From Actinocorallia aurantiaca (GTDB lineage Bacteria > Actinomycetota > Actinomycetes > Streptosporangiales > Streptosporangiaceae), in contig NZ_BAAATZ010000015.1 of NCBI RefSeq assembly GCF_039533685.1, positions 1 through 64,000 of the forward strand: DNA of 64,000 nt, read 5' to 3'. Positions 40,424 to 50,063 of the stretch are shown here, piece by piece. Both the position numbers and the translations under genes were made by a program. The stretch's first letter is position 1. Every line of letters begins with the position of its first letter. The notes below the pieces were generated by a model that ran no database searches, was not told the origin of the DNA, and was given only the letters and a program-made list of their open reading frames with translations.

Positions 40424-41542
40424 ATGACCATCTCGGTAGAGAACACCGTCCAGACGGCTCTCATCCCCGTGACGGGGATCCTCGCCGTCTCCAACGACAA
40501 CGCCTACGTCCGGGTCGGCGGCTACACGCCCGGCCCGGACGACGTACAAGTACCGCTCGCACTCGTCCGGAGGCTCGCACTGCGCCCCGGCGACCACGTG
40601 ACCGGCACCGCCAAGCCCCAGGGCCGGAGCGGCAAGACCGTCCTGGCCACGGTGGACTCCCCGCCTCGGCGCGGCCGCCGGGACTTCTCCCGGCTCACGC
40701 CCGTGCACCCCACCGAACGGCTGCACCTCGGGCCCGCCCGTACGGGCCGGATCATCGACCTCGTCGCCCCCGTCGGCAAGGGCCAGCGCGGGCTCATCGT
40801 CGCCCCGCCCAAGGCCGGCAAGACCATCATCCTGCAGGAGATCGCCCAGGCGATCACCAGGAACCACCCCGAATGCCACCTGATCCTGCTGCTGGTGGAC
40901 GAACGGCCCGAAGAAGTGTCCGACCTCCGGCGCAAGGTGCCGGGCGCGGAACTGGCCGCCTCGACGTTCGACCGGCCGCCCGCCGAGCACCTCGCCGTCG
41001 CCGAGCTCGCCGTCGAACGCGCCAAGCGGCTCGTCGAGCAGGGCCGCGACGTGGTGATCCTGATGGACTCCCTCACCCGGCTGGGCCGCGCGTACAACCT
41101 GGCGGCCCCCTCCAGCAGCAGGATCCTCGCCGGCGGCGTCGCGGCCGGCGCCATTTACCCGCCGAAGAAGTTCTTCGGCGCCGCCCGCGCCATCGAGGAG
41201 GGCGGCTCCCTCACCATCCTGGCGACCGCGCTGGTCGAGACCGGCTCCCGCATGGACGAGGTCTTCTTCGAGGAGTTCAAGGGCACCGGCAACATGGAGC
41301 TCCGCCTGTCCCGCAGGCTCGCCGAGCAGCGGCTCTTCCCCGCCATCGACCTCGCCGCCTCCGGCACCCGCCGCGAGGAGCTCCTCCTGTCCCCCGTCGA
41401 GCACGACCTCACCGGCCGCCTCCGCCGCGTCCTGCACGCCCTCGACGACCGCCAGGCCCTCGAGCTCCTCCTGGACAAGCTCAAGGGGACCACCTCCAAC
41501 GCCGAGTTCCTGGCCCAGGTGGCCCAGCAGACCGCCCGCTGA
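40424..41542 (+). CDS. rho: short transcription termination factor Rho
   Basis: A 372-residue Rho-type RNA helicase. The RNA-binding OB fold starts at once (residues ~15-80: GILAVSNDNAYVRVGGYTPG, PDDVQVPLALVRRLALRPGD), followed by the motor: Walker A APPKAGKTIIL (~127-137), Walker B VVILMDSLTRLGRAYN and R-loop EEFKGTGNMELRL. The N-terminal Rho_N domain and the long basic insertion of the main actinobacterial Rho are absent. In the Q-loop GVDxxAL has become GVAAGAI. It may be a paralogue of the main Rho; whether it is active or specialised is unknown. Convergent with recQ. Confidence 0.88.
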   Translation: MTISVENTVQTALIPVTGILAVSNDNAYVRVGGYTPGPDDVQVPLALVRRLALRPGDHVTGTAKPQGRSGKTVLATVDSPPRRGRRDFSRLTPVHPTERLHLGPARTGRIIDLVAPVGKGQRGLIVAPPKAGKTIILQEIAQAITRNHPECHLILLLVDERPEEVSDLRRKVPGAELAASTFDRPPAEHLAVAELAVERAKRLVEQGRDVVILMDSLTRLGRAYNLAAPSSSRILAGGVAAGAIYPPKKFFGAARAIEEGGSLTILATALVETGSRMDEVFFEEFKGTGNMELRLSRRLAEQRLFPAIDLAASGTRREELLLSPVEHDLTGRLRRVLHALDDRQALELLLDKLKGTTSNAEFLAQVAQQTAR

Positions 41543-41567
41543 CCCGGGTCGAAGACCTCCGGATCGC

Positions 41568-43403
<1,836 letters not shown>

Positions 43404-43455
43404 CCGGTAAGTCTACGAAGCCGGGGCCGCCCCGCGGGCGGGACCTGTGGATGAC

Positions 43456-43665
43456 TCAGAGGTTGTCGAGCATCCTCTGGAGTTCGTCGAACGTGATGTA
43501 CCCGTCGTGGTTGAGATCGGCACGCTCGAATCGCTCCTGCGTCTCGGCCTTGCTCCAGACCAGGCCCACTTCGTCCAGGACCAGGGTGAAACCGACGAGG
43601 TCGAGCCGCCCCTTCTCCTGCGCGTCGACCGTACGGAAAGCGGTGAGCAGGCCTTCGACTGTCAA
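43456..43665 (-). CDS. small EF-hand calcium-binding protein
   Basis: A 69-residue protein ending in a canonical EF-hand loop DLNHDGYITFDE (12 residues, Asp-x-Asn-x-Asp-Gly-x-Ile-x-x-x-Glu), preceded by a degenerate first hand (VDAQEKGRLDLVGFTLVL) that lacks several ligands. The start is TTG 43665 with GGGAG 7 bases before it; in-frame GTG 43707 has no ribosome site. Cytosolic calcium sensor or buffer; partner unknown. Divergent from the PAP2/DAGK gene. Confidence 0.65.
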   Translation of the reverse strand: MTVEGLLTAFRTVDAQEKGRLDLVGFTLVLDEVGLVWSKAETQERFERADLNHDGYITFDELQRMLDNL

Positions 43666-43761
43666 AATGGAGCTCCCTTCATTGCCTAGATCATCGAATG
43701 ATGACACAGGCTGTGACGGTTCACACGGTAGAAAGGGTTCCCTTTCGGGGATACGTCGCCC

Positions 43762-45165
43762 ATGAACCTGGCCGAAATCGACCGCCGGGCGTTCGAAGAC
43801 GTCGCCGCCGCCGAGTTGCGGGGGCTCGAATTCGTGCTGCCCAGGCTGGGGAAGATCGCCGACCACGGGGTGCTCTGGTTCGGGCTGGCAGGCACTCTGG
43901 GACTGACCGGAATTCCCGCGCTGCGCCGGGGCGCGCTGCGGGGAGTGATCGCCATCGGACTTGCGAGTCCCTCGATCAACCTCCTCGGTAAACAGTTGTT
44001 TCGGCGCCGCCGCCCTCTCGTTCATAACGTGCCGCCGATGCGGATTCTCCGGATCCCCGGTTCCCACTCCTTTCCGTCCGGGCACTCGGCCTCGGCCGCC
44101 GCGTTCGCCACCGCAATGGTCCTGGAAGCACCAAAAAGGGTGTCTTTGCCCGTTGTCGGACTCGCGGCATCCGTCGCCTTCAGCCGGATCTACACCGGCG
44201 CCCACTATCCGGGGGATGTCCTGGCCGGAATCCTCTCGGGCGTCGCCGCGGGGCTGACGACCCGGCTGTTTTGGCCCGTCCCGGCGCGGGCCCACGTGGC
44301 GCACTTCGACCGGGTGATCGAACACAGGGATCCCCAGGGCGCGGGAGTCGTCGTGGTCACCAACAACGACCCCGAGACCATCGCGGACCTGCGCAACGAA
44401 CTGCCGCACGCCGAGTTCACGGACTGCCAGGGAGACCTCGAGGGGAAGCTGGAGGAGGCGGCCGGGCGCGCCAGGGTCCTCGCCGTCTGCGGGGGCGACG
44501 GAACGGTCGGCACGGCCGCCTCGGCGGCGCTGCGCCACGGCGTCCCCCTGCTCGTCCTCCCCCTGGGAACGCTCAACCACTTCGCTAAGACGCTCGGCAT
44601 AGAGACCGTCTCGGACGCGCTGGACGCCTACTGGAGCGGCAGCCTGGCGTACGTGGACGTCGCCACGCTGAACAACGTGCCGTTCCTCAACACGGCCAGC
44701 TTCGGTGCCTACTCGGAGATGGTGGACAGGCGGGAACGGATGCAGAAGCGGATCGGCAAGTGGCCCGCGCTGGCCGTCGCGGCCTTCCGGGTGCTGCGGC
44801 GGGCCACTCCGGTGGACGTCGTCGTGAACGGGGAGCCCCGACAGGTGTGGCTCGCGTTCATCGGGAACTGCGAGTACGGCAAGCGCGGAGCCGTCCCGAC
44901 CGCACGCGACAACCTCACCGACGCGCTTCTGGACATCCGCCTCGTGTCGGTGAAGAGGCGCCTGCGTCGGCTGCGCGCGCTGGCCGTCGTCCTGGCAGGG
45001 CGCATGTGGCCGCTGTCCGACTACGAGTCCTGGGTCTCGCAGTCCCTGACGATCGAGGCCGACGCCCCTCTGCGGGTGGCCCACGACGGTGAAACAGAGA
45101 ACGCCCGGCCGCCTATCGTCTTCAGAAAGCACCCGAAGCGGCTGTCCGTTTTCGTCCCCATCTGA
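43762..45165 (+). CDS. bifunctional PAP2 phosphatase / diacylglycerol kinase-type protein
   Basis: A 467-residue fusion. Residues ~30-175 form a membrane-embedded PAP2 phosphatase: K-x6-RP (KQLFRRRRP), PSGHSA (105-110), and SRIYTGAHYPGD with catalytic His and Asp. Residues ~195-460 are a DAGK/lipid-kinase domain with CGGDGTVG (~243-250) and PLGTLNHFAKTLG. Such fusions are common in actinobacteria and should interconvert lipid alcohols and their phosphates at the membrane; the lipid is unknown. The small dyad ATCAT-CGA-ATGAT lies upstream near 43690-43702. Confidence 0.92.
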   Translation: MNLAEIDRRAFEDVAAAELRGLEFVLPRLGKIADHGVLWFGLAGTLGLTGIPALRRGALRGVIAIGLASPSINLLGKQLFRRRRPLVHNVPPMRILRIPGSHSFPSGHSASAAAFATAMVLEAPKRVSLPVVGLAASVAFSRIYTGAHYPGDVLAGILSGVAAGLTTRLFWPVPARAHVAHFDRVIEHRDPQGAGVVVVTNNDPETIADLRNELPHAEFTDCQGDLEGKLEEAAGRARVLAVCGGDGTVGTAASAALRHGVPLLVLPLGTLNHFAKTLGIETVSDALDAYWSGSLAYVDVATLNNVPFLNTASFGAYSEMVDRRERMQKRIGKWPALAVAAFRVLRRATPVDVVVNGEPRQVWLAFIGNCEYGKRGAVPTARDNLTDALLDIRLVSVKRRLRRLRALAVVLAGRMWPLSDYESWVSQSLTIEADAPLRVAHDGETENARPPIVFRKHPKRLSVFVPI

Positions 45166-45267
45166 TCAAGTAGCGACGGAGGGTCGTCAGGCCTTCGGGA
45201 ATAATTTAAACTTCAATCAGTTGAGGCTGGTACCAGGTCAGCGTCACCCAGCCAGAAGGAGGGCGTC

Positions 45268-46227
45268 ATGCCAGCCGTCACCGTGGAAAACCCGCTCACC
45301 CTGCCGAGGGTCGGCGTCCCCGACCCCGCCGGCGACACCCCGCGCCCGGTGATCGGCGTGACGAACGCGCCCAAGGGCTTCGAAGGCGAGGGCTTCCCCG
45401 TCCACCGGGCCTTCTCGGGCGTGCACCCCCGCCACCTCGACCCGTTCATCATGATGGACCAGATGGGAGAAGTGGACTACGCCCCGGGCGAGCCGAAGGG
45501 CACCCCGTGGCACCCCCACCGCGGCTTCGAGACCGTCACCTACCTCATCGACGGCGAGTTCCGCCACCAGGACACCGCCGGAGGCGGCGGCATGATCGGC
45601 CCCGGCGACACCCAGTGGATGACCGCGGGCTCGGGCCTGCTGCACATCGAGGCCCCGCCGGAGCACCTCGTCATGAGCGGCGGCCTGTTCCACGGACTGC
45701 AGCTGTGGGTGAACCTCCCCGCGAGCGACAAGATGATCGCGCCCCGCTACCAGGACATCGGCGGCGGCCGCATCACCCTGCTGACCACCCCCGACGGCGG
45801 CGCGCTCCTGCGGGTCATCGCGGGCGAACTGGACGGACACCGCGGCCCCGGCTCCACGCACACGCCGATCACGATGATCCACGCGACGGTCAGCCCCGGC
45901 GCCCGCCTCACCCTGCCGTGGGACCCGTCGTTCAACGGCCTGGCCTACGTGCTGTCCGGACGCGGCACCGTCGGCGCCCAGAACCGTCCGATCAAGGACT
46001 CGCAGCTCGCCGTGTTCGGCAAGGGCTCCAGCATCACCCTGGCCGCCGACACCGAGCAGGACTCCAACAAGCCCGCCCTCGAGGTCGTCCTCCTCGGCGG
46101 CCGGCCCATCGGCGAGCCCATCGCCCACTACGGCCCGTTCGTCATGAACACCAAGGCGGAGCTCCAGCAGGCCTTCGAGGACTTCCAGGCCGGCCGCCTC
46201 GGCGTCATCCCCGCCGAACGGGTCTGA
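45268..46227 (+). CDS. pirin family protein
   Basis: A 319-residue bicupin. The N-terminal cupin has the metal-binding HPHRGFETVTYLI (His-x-His), QWMTAGSGLLHIE and E near 100-130; the C-terminal cupin is kept. Pirins include quercetin dioxygenase-like enzymes and redox sensors; the function here is unknown. GGAGG-type site (AAGGAGG) before ATG. Upstream is an AT-rich region with ATAATTTAAA and CTTCAA-TCA-GTTGAGG (45211-45226), a possible regulator site. Ends before a strong terminator. Confidence 0.9.
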   Translation: MPAVTVENPLTLPRVGVPDPAGDTPRPVIGVTNAPKGFEGEGFPVHRAFSGVHPRHLDPFIMMDQMGEVDYAPGEPKGTPWHPHRGFETVTYLIDGEFRHQDTAGGGGMIGPGDTQWMTAGSGLLHIEAPPEHLVMSGGLFHGLQLWVNLPASDKMIAPRYQDIGGGRITLLTTPDGGALLRVIAGELDGHRGPGSTHTPITMIHATVSPGARLTLPWDPSFNGLAYVLSGRGTVGAQNRPIKDSQLAVFGKGSSITLAADTEQDSNKPALEVVLLGGRPIGEPIAHYGPFVMNTKAELQQAFEDFQAGRLGVIPAERV

Positions 46228-46240
46228 CACCTCCCGCACA

Positions 46241-46277
46241 CGAAGGCCGCTTCCCGGACACCGGGAAGCGGCCTTCG
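46241..46277. terminator. strong intrinsic terminator hairpin after the pirin gene
   Basis: A perfect 17-bp GC-rich stem (46241-46257 with 46261-46277) with a 3-base loop between convergent pirin and DedA genes; serves both directions. Confidence 0.85.
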
Positions 46278-46338
46278 CCATCGTGCGTCAGCTGAAGTTC
46301 GTCCAGAAGCGGTACTGGTGGTCCTTCACGAAGTCCGT

Positions 46339-46971
46339 CTACTCCTCGTCCGCGGTGTCGCGGGACGCGTGCCGTCGCTTGTTCCGCTCCTTCAGCCTCA
46401 TGCCCACGAAGACCAGTACGGCGAGCATCACCACGGCGACCACCACGTTGCTGCCCAGGCCGACGTACGTCTCGACCAGGATCCAGTTCTCGCCCAGGGT
46501 GTAGCCGGCCAGGACGAAGAGCGTGTTCCAGATGAGGCTGCCGGTCGTGGTCAGCAGCGCGAAGACGCCGAGCGGCATGCGTTCCACCCCGGCCGGAATC
46601 GAGATCAGGCTGCGGAAGATCGGGATCATCCTTCCGAAGAACACCGTCTTGCGGCCGTGCTTGAGGAACCACGCCTCCGTCTTGGCGATGTCCTCGACCT
46701 TCAGCAGCGGGATCCGGGCCGCCAGGGCCAGCGTGCGCTCGCGGCCGAGCATCGCGCCCACCCAGTACAGCGCCAGCGCGCCCACGACCGAGCCCATCGT
46801 GGTCCACACGATCACCGCCAGCAGGTCCATCTCGCCCTTGGAGGCGGTGAAACCCGCCAGCGGCAGGATCACCTCGCTGGGAAGGGGCGGGAAGAGGTTC
46901 TCCAACGCGATCGCCAGCCCCGCCCCCGGTGCTCCGAGGCTCTCCATCAATCCGATCAGCCAGTCCGTCAT
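46339..46971 (-). CDS. DedA family membrane protein
   Basis: A 210-residue DedA protein. The conserved ENLFPPLPSEVILPLAG and FFGRMIPIFRSLISIPAGVE (the Gly-x-x-x-Pro-x-x-R type motif) are present, with re-entrant and transmembrane helices, and a basic C-terminus KERNKRRHASRD. DedA proteins take part in lipid (undecaprenyl phosphate) flipping and membrane homeostasis. ATG 46971 is preceded by a -10 only 7 bases upstream and has no ribosome site, so a leaderless mRNA is likely; TTG 46977 is unlikely. Confidence 0.92.
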   Translation of the reverse strand: MTDWLIGLMESLGAPGAGLAIALENLFPPLPSEVILPLAGFTASKGEMDLLAVIVWTTMGSVVGALALYWVGAMLGRERTLALAARIPLLKVEDIAKTEAWFLKHGRKTVFFGRMIPIFRSLISIPAGVERMPLGVFALLTTTGSLIWNTLFVLAGYTLGENWILVETYVGLGSNVVVAVVMLAVLVFVGMRLKERNKRRHASRDTADEE

Positions 46972-46978
46972 GCACAAA

Positions 46979-47007
46979 AGGCTAGAGACGACCGGATATG
47001 GCCAGAA
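46979..47007 (-). promoter_or_regulatory. promoter of the DedA gene
   Basis: On the minus strand: TTCTGG (47007-47002), 17 bases, TAGCCT (46984-46979), ending 7 bases before the ATG. Same -10 and spacing style as the FBP-domain gene. The rest of 47008-47161 up to the MFS gene is GC-rich with no further clear signal. Confidence 0.5.
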
Positions 47008-47161
47008 TGAAGTCCCCGAACAAGATCCGCCGTCCGGCCGGTGGGAGCCGCCTTCGGGGATGGCGGCCCCGCCCGTCAGCGAGGGGTCAGCGGACCGTCA
47101 GGCGGTGGTCAGCGGCGGGACCGACGCTCTCCGGAGACAGATCACCTACGAAGAGCGGCAC

Positions 47162-48682
47162 ATGAACACGAATCTCAGCAAATGGGGAACGCTCGTCGTC
47201 TCCTGTGTGGCGGTACTGGTCCTCTCGGTGGACCTGACCGCGCTGCATCTGGCGATTCCGCTGCTGACGGCCGAACTGGGGCCGTCGGCGACGGAGATCC
47301 TGTGGATCGCGGACGGGTACGGCTTCGCGCTCGCGGGGCTGCTGATCACCATGGGGTGGGTCGGCGACCGGGTGGGTCGCAAGAAGCTGCTGCTCATCGG
47401 CGCCGCCGCTTTCGGGACGGCCTCCGCGCTGACCGCCTACGCGCACACCACCGAGACCCTCGTCGCGGGACGGGTGCTGCTCGGAGCCGCCGGAGCCACG
47501 ATCATGCCCTCCGCGCTGGCGCTCGTCCGCAACGCCTTCGACGAGCCGGGCGAACGGACGATGGCGGTCGGCGCCTTCGCGGGCGTCGGCGGGCTCGGCG
47601 TGGGGCTCGGACCGCTGCTCGGCGGCGCGCTGCTCGACCGGTTCTGGTGGGGTGCGGTCTTCCTGATCAACGTGCCGCTGATGGCCGTCGTCGTGGCGGC
47701 CGGACTGGTGGTGCTGCGGGAGTCCCGCGACCCGCGGCCCGGCGGGCTCGACCCGCTCAGCGTGCTGATGTCGGCGGCCGGCACGGTGGGCGTCATCTAC
47801 TCCGTGAAGGAGATCGCGGCGGACGGGTTCGGCGCGGCGCGGGCCGCCGCCGGGCTCGGCGCCCTGGTGGTGCTCGTGCTGTTCGTACGGCGGCAGAGCC
47901 GGATTCCCGACCCGCTGATCGACGTCCGGCTGTTCCGGATCCCGGCCTTCTCCGGCTCGATCGGGATCAACCTCTTCGCGATGTTCGCACTCGTCGCGCA
48001 GTCACTGGTCTTCGCCCAGTTCTGGCAGCTCGTCCTGGGCTGGAGCCCGTTGAAGGCCGGCCTGGCCGGGCTGCCCGGCGCGATCGGCGCGATGGCGGGC
48101 GGCGCCGCGCTCGCCCCGCCGCTGATCTCGGCGATGGGCCGGTCCAGGACGATCGCGATCGGCCTGTTCGTCTCCGCCTGCACCTTCACCGCTTTCACCG
48201 GCTTCGGAGCCGACCTGAACTACTGGGCGTTCCTGCCGCTCCTCTTCGCCAGCGGGCTGGGCATGGGACTGGCCATGGCCGTCACGTCCGACACGATCCT
48301 CGCCTCGGTGCCGAAGGAGCGCGCCGGAGCCGCCTCCGCCATCTCCGAGACGGCCACCGAACTGGGCGGCGCCCTCGGGATGGCGCTGCTCGGATCCGTC
48401 GTCAACGCCGTCTACCGGACCAGCGTCACCCTGCCGGGAGGGCTGCCGGAGGACGCCTCGGCGAAGGCCGGGGACTCCCTTCCCGGCGCGTACGAGGCCG
48501 CTTCCGCGATCCCCCAGGACGTCGCCGGACGCGTGCTGGACGCCGCCCGCCTCGCCTACGTCGACGCCATGCACGCCGCTCTTCTGTGCAGCGCGTTCCT
48601 CGCCTTGGTCTCGGCCGTGGCCGCTCTGCTCTCGCTGCGTTCCGTCCCCAGGGAACTCGAAGAGCAGGTCGTCGACGCTTGA
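47162..48682 (+). CDS. MFS drug exporter of the DHA2 (14-helix) family
   Basis: A 506-residue transporter with 14 hydrophobic segments. Motif C-like and DHA2 landmarks are ALHLAIPLLTAELG, ILWIADGYGFALAGLLITMG, GDRVGRKKLLLIG (motif A) and ALVRNAF/GLGVGLGPLLGGALLD. It should pump drugs or dyes out using the proton gradient; the substrate is unknown. ATG 47162; the open frame from 46523 shadows the DedA gene. Divergent from DedA without a regulator gene next to it. Confidence 0.92.
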   Translation: MNTNLSKWGTLVVSCVAVLVLSVDLTALHLAIPLLTAELGPSATEILWIADGYGFALAGLLITMGWVGDRVGRKKLLLIGAAAFGTASALTAYAHTTETLVAGRVLLGAAGATIMPSALALVRNAFDEPGERTMAVGAFAGVGGLGVGLGPLLGGALLDRFWWGAVFLINVPLMAVVVAAGLVVLRESRDPRPGGLDPLSVLMSAAGTVGVIYSVKEIAADGFGAARAAAGLGALVVLVLFVRRQSRIPDPLIDVRLFRIPAFSGSIGINLFAMFALVAQSLVFAQFWQLVLGWSPLKAGLAGLPGAIGAMAGGAALAPPLISAMGRSRTIAIGLFVSACTFTAFTGFGADLNYWAFLPLLFASGLGMGLAMAVTSDTILASVPKERAGAASAISETATELGGALGMALLGSVVNAVYRTSVTLPGGLPEDASAKAGDSLPGAYEAASAIPQDVAGRVLDAARLAYVDAMHAALLCSAFLALVSAVAALLSLRSVPRELEEQVVDA

Positions 48683-48734
48683 ACCCGTCCGGGCGTCCCG
48701 CCCCGTCGCCCCCGCGGGGCGGGACGCCCTCCCG

Positions 48735-49301
48735 TCACAGGTGGGTGATGACCCAGGCGGCCAGGTCGCGGGCGCAGGACTCCACCGAGTCCTTCCACGT
48801 CAGGGCCGCCTCCTCGTCCGCGGTGTCGCTGACGTGCTTGACGAGCCGGACGGGCACGCCGGCGGCATGCGCCGCGGACGCGACCGCGTAGCCCTCCATG
48901 TCCACGAGGTCGGCGTGCTCGGCCAGGCGCACCCGGACGGCCTCGGAGGAGACGAAGGCGTCGCCGGTGGCCAGGACCGGGCCCTCGTGCCGCAGGTCGA
49001 GGGGAAGGCCGGTGGGACGGCCGGTCAGCGCCTCGATCGCCGCGCCGTCCAGATCGTGCTGGAGGACCCGGGAGATCTCATGGGTGCCTTTGATGCCGGA
49101 CCTCAGGGCGCCGGCCGTGCCCAGATTGACGATCTCGGAGGGGCGGTGGGAGGCGAGGACCCTCGCCACGGCCACCGCCGCGTTGACCTTCCCCATGCCG
49201 GTGATCAGCAAGGGGAGATCGTGATTCAGATGGACCGCTTCCTCTTCGGCGGCCACGACCAGGAGAGGGCGGTCGGGGGCGATTATTCCGGTGAGCCGCA
49301 T
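48735..49301 (-). CDS. 5'-methylthioadenosine/S-adenosylhomocysteine-type nucleosidase
   Basis: A 188-residue nucleoside phosphorylase-fold protein: GMGKVNAAVAVARVLASHRP, VNLGTAGALR and the active-site DMEGYAVASAAHAAGVPV, VKHVSDTA. The Asp that donates a proton to the base is seen in SDTAD. Shorter than classical MTA/SAH nucleosidases (~230), in keeping with the actinobacterial nucleosidase subgroup; substrate uncertain. ATG 49301 chosen over the upstream in-frame start at 49331. Confidence 0.82.
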   Translation of the reverse strand: MRLTGIIAPDRPLLVVAAEEEAVHLNHDLPLLITGMGKVNAAVAVARVLASHRPSEIVNLGTAGALRSGIKGTHEISRVLQHDLDGAAIEALTGRPTGLPLDLRHEGPVLATGDAFVSSEAVRVRLAEHADLVDMEGYAVASAAHAAGVPVRLVKHVSDTADEEAALTWKDSVESCARDLAAWVITHL

Positions 49302-49332
49302 ATCCGCACGGTAGCGCCCCCGCTCGACCACG

Positions 49333-49863
49333 TCAGTGCTCTCCCGAGAAGTGTTCGCGCTTCTCTGAGAAGTGCTCGGGAGAGACTTCCAGGAACAGCG
49401 CGGCGGCCTGGACGGCGACCGGACCGTCCGGGGAGCCGATCCGGCCCTCGCCCTGGACGTAGATCTTGCGGCCGTCGACGCCCGTGCACCACGCCTTGAG
49501 GTGGACGACGCTGCCGACCGGCACGGGAAGCCGGTAGTCGGTCTCGAGCCGGCCCGTCACCGCCATGCGCCCCAGGTTCCAGGCGGCGGTGCCGAGGACC
49601 TCGTCCATGGCCGTGGCAAGGAGGCCCCCGTGCGCCAGGCCGGGCGAACCCTGGTGGCTCTCCGTGACGGTGAAGTGGCCGTAGACGGCCTGGCCGTCGC
49701 TGCTCGTCCGCTGGAACCGCAGCCCGCTCTCATGGTCCTGGCCGCAGCCGAAGCAGCCCTCGTACACGGCCGTGACCAGGAGCTCCTCCGGGTTGAGGAG
49801 GTCGAGCCTCTGGTCCGGTACGGAGGCGCCCGGGGGCGGGGTGGTGGCGGGCGAAGCGGTCAT
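49333..49863 (-). CDS. PaaI-like hotdog-fold thioesterase
   Basis: A 176-residue hotdog protein: CFGCGQDHESGLRFQ, GHFTVTESHQGSPGLAHGGL, LATAMDEVLGTAAWNLGRMA. The HGG-x4-x-MDE helix with catalytic acid matches PaaI/YbgC-like acyl-CoA thioesterases. The Cys-rich CFGCG start is common in this actinobacterial subgroup. It is upstream of the nucleosidase gene on the same strand with a 31-base gap, so the two may be cotranscribed. Confidence 0.88.
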   Translation of the reverse strand: MTASPATTPPPGASVPDQRLDLLNPEELLVTAVYEGCFGCGQDHESGLRFQRTSSDGQAVYGHFTVTESHQGSPGLAHGGLLATAMDEVLGTAAWNLGRMAVTGRLETDYRLPVPVGSVVHLKAWCTGVDGRKIYVQGEGRIGSPDGPVAVQAAALFLEVSPEHFSEKREHFSGEH

Positions 49864-49951
49864 GGCCGTCCTTCATCGGTTATGCCTTGTCCATCATGTG
49901 TGGTCACGACATATTACTTTTGCGTATTCCGACAAAAAGAACAGGGATCCT

Positions 49952-49973
49952 GTGGTGCGGGTCATAGCACCAC
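49952..49973. promoter_or_regulatory. inverted repeat GTGGTGC-N8-GCACCAC upstream of the cyclase gene
   Basis: Perfect 7-bp arms (49952-49958, 49967-49973) around 8 bases, in an AT-richer intergenic region divergent between the thioesterase and cyclase genes. The size and spacing resemble a dimeric regulator site; the protein is unknown. Alternatively a small hairpin. Confidence 0.4.
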
Positions 49974-50063
49974 GCGCCCCGCAGGTAGCAGGCTCTGGAT
50001 GAGCCTCATGACTTTCGTCCTGATCCAGGGGGTGCGTAGAGTGACGCGCGTCGGAGGTGACGG

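Noticed and set aside
46282..46338. Short peptide-like frame between the pirin terminator and the DedA stop
   Set aside because: The minus strand reads DFVKDHQYRFWTNFS and a stop, which looks protein-like, but it is only ~17 codons with no start, so chance or a tiny remnant cannot be told apart.
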